This document shows positions 59,856 to 64,000 of a DNA stretch of 64,000 bases, in pieces. This DNA comes from Xylaria sp. FL1777 (Eukaryota; Ascomycota; Sordariomycetes; Xylariales; Xylariaceae), in contig MU400549.1 of NCBI GenBank assembly GCA_022578965.1, positions 284,003-348,002 on the forward strand, written 5' to 3'. The notes below the pieces were generated by a model. It was given only the letters and a program-made list of their open reading frames with translations. It made no database searches and was not told the origin of the DNA. The position numbers were made by a program, and so were the translations under genes. How positions within the stretch are numbered: position 1 is the stretch's first letter; the number at the start of each line of letters is the position of its first letter.

Positions 59856-61497
59856 ATGATGAAGCTATACTCAGTGTCATTGACGCTCTCTATCACGCTA
59901 TGCTTCCCATTGCTCACGCTAGGGTCGTTGTTGCTAGCGGGCGGAACTATAGTTGCGTATGATGAGCCCTCGGGTCTGTTCAATGTGGTTCGAAACGGTT
60001 CTTTGCTTGTTGTGGGCAATAGCATAGCAGCGATCTATGAAACGGCCGCGCCCGACGGCTTATCAGACGATACGCGAGTCATCAACTGTACCAATAAAAT
60101 TATTACACCGGGGTTCATCGATACCCACCGTCACGGGTGGCAGACGGCTTTCAAGACCCTCGGCTCCAACACAACACTGAGCGAGTACATGAATCGATTT
60201 AGCGCTCTCGTAGGGCAAACATACTACACCCCCGAAGACCTGTATATCAGCCAGCTCGCAGGTATTTACGAGGCCCTGGCTGCGGGCGTTACTACCATTC
60301 TAGACCACGCCCACCATACCTGGACCCGGGAGCACGCTGCTGCCGGTTGGAATGCCTCAGTCGACAGTAAGGCCAGGGTATTCTGGGCCTACACTTTCAT
60401 GAATACTTCAAATCCTGAATTCCGGGTCCCCCAGCAGATGGAGCATTGGCGAGAGCTTTACGCTAATTCGCCCTCTAATATCTCGTCGCTTTGCATCTCG
60501 TACGATGACTTTTCGGATAGCCCTGCTGACATTACCCAAGCGGTCGTCGATCTTGCCAAGTAAGTCTTAACTAGGCTTAATCCGAGAGGGGAAGAATAGT
60601 GAGACTAAAGAGCTACCTATTTCTGTAGACAGAGCAATGTGCCAGTGGTCACCACTCACCAGGTCGAAGGACCGTGGTTGTGTCAGTCTTAAACCTCGGC
60701 CTCTGTACTCATGCAGTGGACTGATCGTGGTACTAGTAGGAAATACGCCTGAAGATCTCTATCGCGTTGGTCTCTTGAACTCTAGCATACCAGTGGTCAT
60801 CTCTCACGCCGCCTTCCTGACAGCAAGAGGCGCCGCGCTCCTGCGCAGCACAAACCAGCACATCTCTATCACCGCCGAATCCGAGATGCACTACGGTCAC
60901 ACGCACCCGTCCAGCCATCTCATCCTAGACCAAGCCTCTCTAGGCGTCGACACGCACTTCACATTCTCAACAGATATCCTCACCCAGGCGCGCATTTGGC
61001 TACAGAGGGTCCGCGAGCGTCTCTACAGCCTTACTGTCATTGACCGCTGGCAGATCCCTAATGCCAACCCTATGTCCGTCAACCAGGCCTTTCTTCTCGC
61101 AACGCAAAAGGGTGGCCTTGCGCTGGGCAGAAAGGACCTAGGCGTTATTGCAATTAACGCTACAGCGGATCTCGTCGTTTGGGACGGTCGCTCCCCTGCG
61201 TTACTAGGCTGGACGGACCCTATTGCAGCTGTTATCCTGCATGCTAGTATTGGCGATATTGACCACGTTATCGTCAACGGCGAGTTTGTTAAGCGGGATA
61301 AGAAGATTGTTATCGAGGGCTACGACAGTGTTGCAGATCGATTTCTTGATGCAGCGGGGCGCATTCAGGCTAAACTGAAGGCGACGCCGCTGCCTGTCCA
61401 GGTGGGCGATTTCCTGACCGGGTATCCTTATGGCCCGGTCTTCCAGGCAGATGTCGTTAGAGGGCCGGGCACGGGGTACGGACCTATCTATGACTAA
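59856..61497 (+). CDS. Secreted amidohydrolase-superfamily protein
   Basis: Metal-dependent hydrolase or deaminase of the cytosine deaminase/chlorohydrolase type. Exons 59856-60559, 60629-60681 and 60737-61497 give 505 residues. A hydrophobic N-terminus (LTLSITLCFPLLTLGS) reads as a signal peptide, and many N-x-S/T sites support secretion; most relatives are cytosolic. Motifs: PGFIDTHRHGW (metal H-x-H), GVTTILDHAHHTW, VPVVTTHQVEGPW (His) across two splices, VVISHAAFL, ISITAESEMHYGHTHP, and GVDTHFTFSTDILTQAR (Asp). The end LVVWDGRSPALLGW and DHVIVNGEFVKRD matches the family's C-terminal beta domain. The second intron has a GTCAGT donor, less common but in phase. Substrate unknown; its neighbour is the broken UbiA gene. 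Confidence 0.85.
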
Positions 61498-61539
61498 AGA
61501 GTTGATGGTCTTAACGGTCTGTCGAATCGGTGGTGAGCT

Positions 61540-62223
61540 AAAGACATGATAATTCCTTTAGAGATAATCAGGGATAAAATTTTAGTCTTTAATATAAGGA
61601 CGAAATTAATCTTAGTTTTAGTTTATATTAAAAAAATAACTAGTTTTAATTCAAGTTTTTTTTTATATTATATAATAATAAAAATAAAAAACTTTATAGC
61701 TATAAGTTTTTTATATTATAAAGTAATAAAAAAAAACCTTATATTAATATTATAATAAATAAAACAAAATAAAATAATAAAATAAAAAATTAAAAATAAA
61801 AGGAAAAAAAAACATAATAGCTTAATATAATTAGTTTTTTTAAAAAAGGTTAATTATGTATTTTATAATTTTAAGCGCTTTAGTTAATTATAAATAAGCA
61901 CATAAAATTAAATTTTTAAAACAATTTAAAACACATAAATAATTTAAAGGTTTAAAAAGTAAAAAAATATAACACATAATAAAAAAAAGCAGCATTAGTT
62001 TTAAATAAAGCGCAAGTTTTATTTTAAGCTATTATAAGTAAATTAATAATGTTTTTATTTAGCTTATTTAAATTTTTAGCAATTTAAAAATTGCTATTAT
62101 ATTTATTATTGCTTAAAAACTGTTTAGCTATATTAATAGCTTAATTTACATTAGTTTTTTTTAAATCATTTAAATTTATTAAAGCTTATATTAACTTTTT
62201 TTTAAAAGTTAATAATAATAGCT
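61540..62223. other. AT-rich island, left part
   Basis: A sharp switch to very AT-rich DNA about 40 bp after the amidohydrolase stop codon. Only short meaningless frames are present. It is probably RIP-mutated repeat DNA of unknown family. Confidence 0.55.
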
Positions 62224-62225
62224 TA

Positions 62226-62719
62226 ACGCATCCCTCAATTGACTTGGCCACCCCATTGAATGGGCCACTTAGCCTTGGCGTACCACCCACACCAAATTTC
62301 TATAGCGGGGTACTTAATAGCCATTATGGTTTTCTTTCAATAACTTCATCAATACTAATCGTACAGCCATATAATTGGTATTTTTGGAATTCTAACTTAA
62401 AGACGAATCTAATGGTATTTTCTGTAATTTTGTAGCTATTTTATTAAGGGCTGTATAAAAAACCACGCTAAAATTTAGCGTGGTTTGTTATACCGCTGTT
62501 GGAAAAATAGTTATAAAATTATAAAAAATACTCTTAGATCCGTTATTTCATAAGGATTCCAAAAACACCAATTATATTGCTGTACGATTAATATTGGTAA
62601 AGTTATTGAAAGAAAACCATAATGGCTATTAAGTACCCCTGTATGCTTAGTGGGTGAGCCGGTACGCCAAGCCTAGGTGGCCCATTCAATGGGGTGGCCA
62701 AGTCAATTGGGGGATGCGT
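62226..62719. mobile_element. Foldback MITE of 494 bp with TA target duplication
   Basis: The whole element is one imperfect inverted repeat. The left arm starts ACGCATCCCTCAATTGACTT and the right arm ends with its reverse complement (one difference in the first 20 bp). TA flanks both ends (62224-62225 and 62720-62721), as for Tc1/mariner-derived MITEs. The centre is a perfect 12-bp hairpin arm pair, AACCACGCTAAA and TTTAGCGTGGTT, around 62473, the midpoint of the element. It codes for nothing. Its composition is far less AT-rich than the DNA around it, so it inserted after most RIP damage. Confidence 0.9.
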
Positions 62720-62721
62720 TA

Positions 62722-64000
62722 TTTGTTTTAATAAATAGCAAAAAAAAATTAGCTAGCTTGTTTTTATTAAAGCTTATTTATTATATAAGCTAATAAGCAA
62801 GCTTTTTTGCTTTGCTTAATTATTTGCGCGTTTTTTGCTTTAATATAAAAAACATTAACGTTTTTGTTTTTATTTTTAATATAAAAGCTATATAAGCTTT
62901 AGCCTTTTTTTTTTTGCTTTTTTTTTTTTGCTATTATATGTTTTTTTTCTTTTTTATTTTTTTTAAAAAACATTTATACTTTTAATTTTCTTTTTTTAAA
63001 AAATGTTAATAAAAAAAAGCTTGCTTTTTATTTATTTTAGCAATAAAATTACTATAATTTTTAAAGCTAGCTTATAAGCTAACTTAGTTTATTTAGTTAA
63101 GCTTTATAATAATTTAAAGTTTTTAAATGCTTTTATAAACACTTGTTTTTAGCTATACTTTTATGCTTTAATAAAAAAGTTAATAAATAATAAAACAAAT
63201 AATGAATTCTTTAAGTTTTATATAATATTAGCTTTTTTAATATTTTTATAGTAAGTATAAAGCATAAGCTATATATGCTTTATTTTTATAGCTATAATAA
63301 TGTAGCTTAGCTTATAAAGCTAGTGTTACTTATAAACTTTTTTTTAGAAGTTATTAGTTTAACCTTTTATATAAGCTTATTAAAATGCTAGCTTTTAAAA
63401 AAAAAACTACTGCTTTTAATAGTTTTTTAGCTATTTAATGTAATAATTATATACTTTTATTATTTATATTTTTTTAAGCAAAAGTTTTTTTTAGTTTTAA
63501 ATTATTACTTTATTGCACTTTTTTCTTATTTATTGTTAACTTATTGTTTGCTAATTAACTATTAGTTGCATTATTTATGTTAGTTTTAAGGTTAAAAAAT
63601 TAATACTTAATATAAAAACTAATTTTAATAATATTAAATTAATATTAATATTAGTACTAAAGTTTAAGTACTAATTTAATATTAGTACTACTAAGTACTA
63701 AATTAAATTAGTATTTAGTAGTACTAAAAACTAATTTAGTAGTACTAAAAGTACTAAAAGTACTAATTTTTAAGTTTTTTAAAAGGTAAAAAAAAAGTTT
63801 TCATTAATATATTTAATTAAACCTTAAGAAATAAATTTTAAAAAAATATATTATTATATAAAACTAATAAAAGTATTTTTTATATTTAATTATAAATAGC
63901 TTATTTAATAATATATATTAAATTTAGCTATAATATATTAAAAAACTAGTTAAAATATATAAAAAACTAAGTAAAAATCACTTTAATTTATTAAAAAGTT
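62722..64000. other. AT-rich island, right part, to the window edge
   Basis: Very AT-rich DNA without a readable gene. Poly-T runs occur near 62905-63000. A palindrome cluster near the end is listed separately. Confidence 0.5.
63653..63764. repeat. Cluster of eight AGTACT palindromes
   Basis: AGTACT occurs eight times in 112 bp (for example 63653, 63667, 63720, 63741, 63750 and 63759), usually as TTAGTACTAA or AAAGTACTAA. The spacing is irregular, so it is a motif cluster, not a simple tandem array. Confidence 0.8.

Noticed and set aside
58398..61497. A complete secondary-metabolite gene cluster
   Set aside because: Only a broken prenyltransferase and a hydrolase are present; no polyketide, peptide or terpene synthase lies in the window.
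61546..61755. Open frames of 60-75 codons inside the AT-rich islands (also near 30910, 36279, 37696, 38293 and 39126)
   Set aside because: They consist of Ile, Lys, Phe, Tyr and Asn as any AT-rich DNA would, with no conserved motif.

Overview
The window looks like nuclear DNA of a filamentous ascomycete (Pezizomycotina). Genes carry many short GT-AG introns, transcript leaders are pyrimidine-rich, and the products are fungal types: a CK1 kinase of the Hrr25/Hhp1 class, an INP54-like lipid phosphatase, a yapsin-like protease, a DHA2 drug transporter and a fungal OPT transporter. Blocks of very AT-rich DNA full of transition mutations show the action of repeat-induced point mutation (RIP). I cannot fix the genus.

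Layout. 1-25.5 kb is ordinary gene-bearing DNA: CK1 (4341-5891), an INP54-type tail-anchored inositol 5-phosphatase (8150-9764), an APH-fold protein lacking one metal-binding Asp (10506-12557), an Lsb1/Pin3-like SH3 protein (13897-14803, minus), mitochondrial 2-methylcitrate dehydratase (15494-17384, minus), an 11-exon OPT transporter (19362-22856, minus) and the molybdopterin synthase large subunit (24951-25548, minus). 25.98-41.83 kb is one AT-rich block bounded by 39-bp inverted repeats with TA at each outer edge. Inside it sits a complete but mutated Ty3/Gypsy retrotransposon (28856-38739): two 198-bp LTRs, a TAATA target duplication, and RT, RNase H and integrase relics in that order. 41.8-55.7 kb is again gene-bearing: an RBM5-like RNA-binding protein (42116-44739), a GPI-anchored aspartyl protease (45416-46982, minus), an MFS transporter (49533-51493), an RraA-like protein (52542-53667) and YAE1 (54989-55708). 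From 56 kb the DNA is accessory and decaying: a cupin pseudogene with RIP-type stops, a short-chain dehydrogenase fragment, a UbiA prenyltransferase with a +1 frameshift, and an apparently intact secreted amidohydrolase. The end (61.5-64 kb) is AT-rich, with a young 494-bp foldback MITE inserted in it.

There is no operon logic. The genes are independent housekeeping or accessory loci. The main story is genome compartments: gene-rich DNA broken by RIP-mutated transposon islands, with pseudogenes next to the right-hand island. Intron coordinates come from reading splice signals and protein continuity by eye; no alignment or RNA evidence was available.
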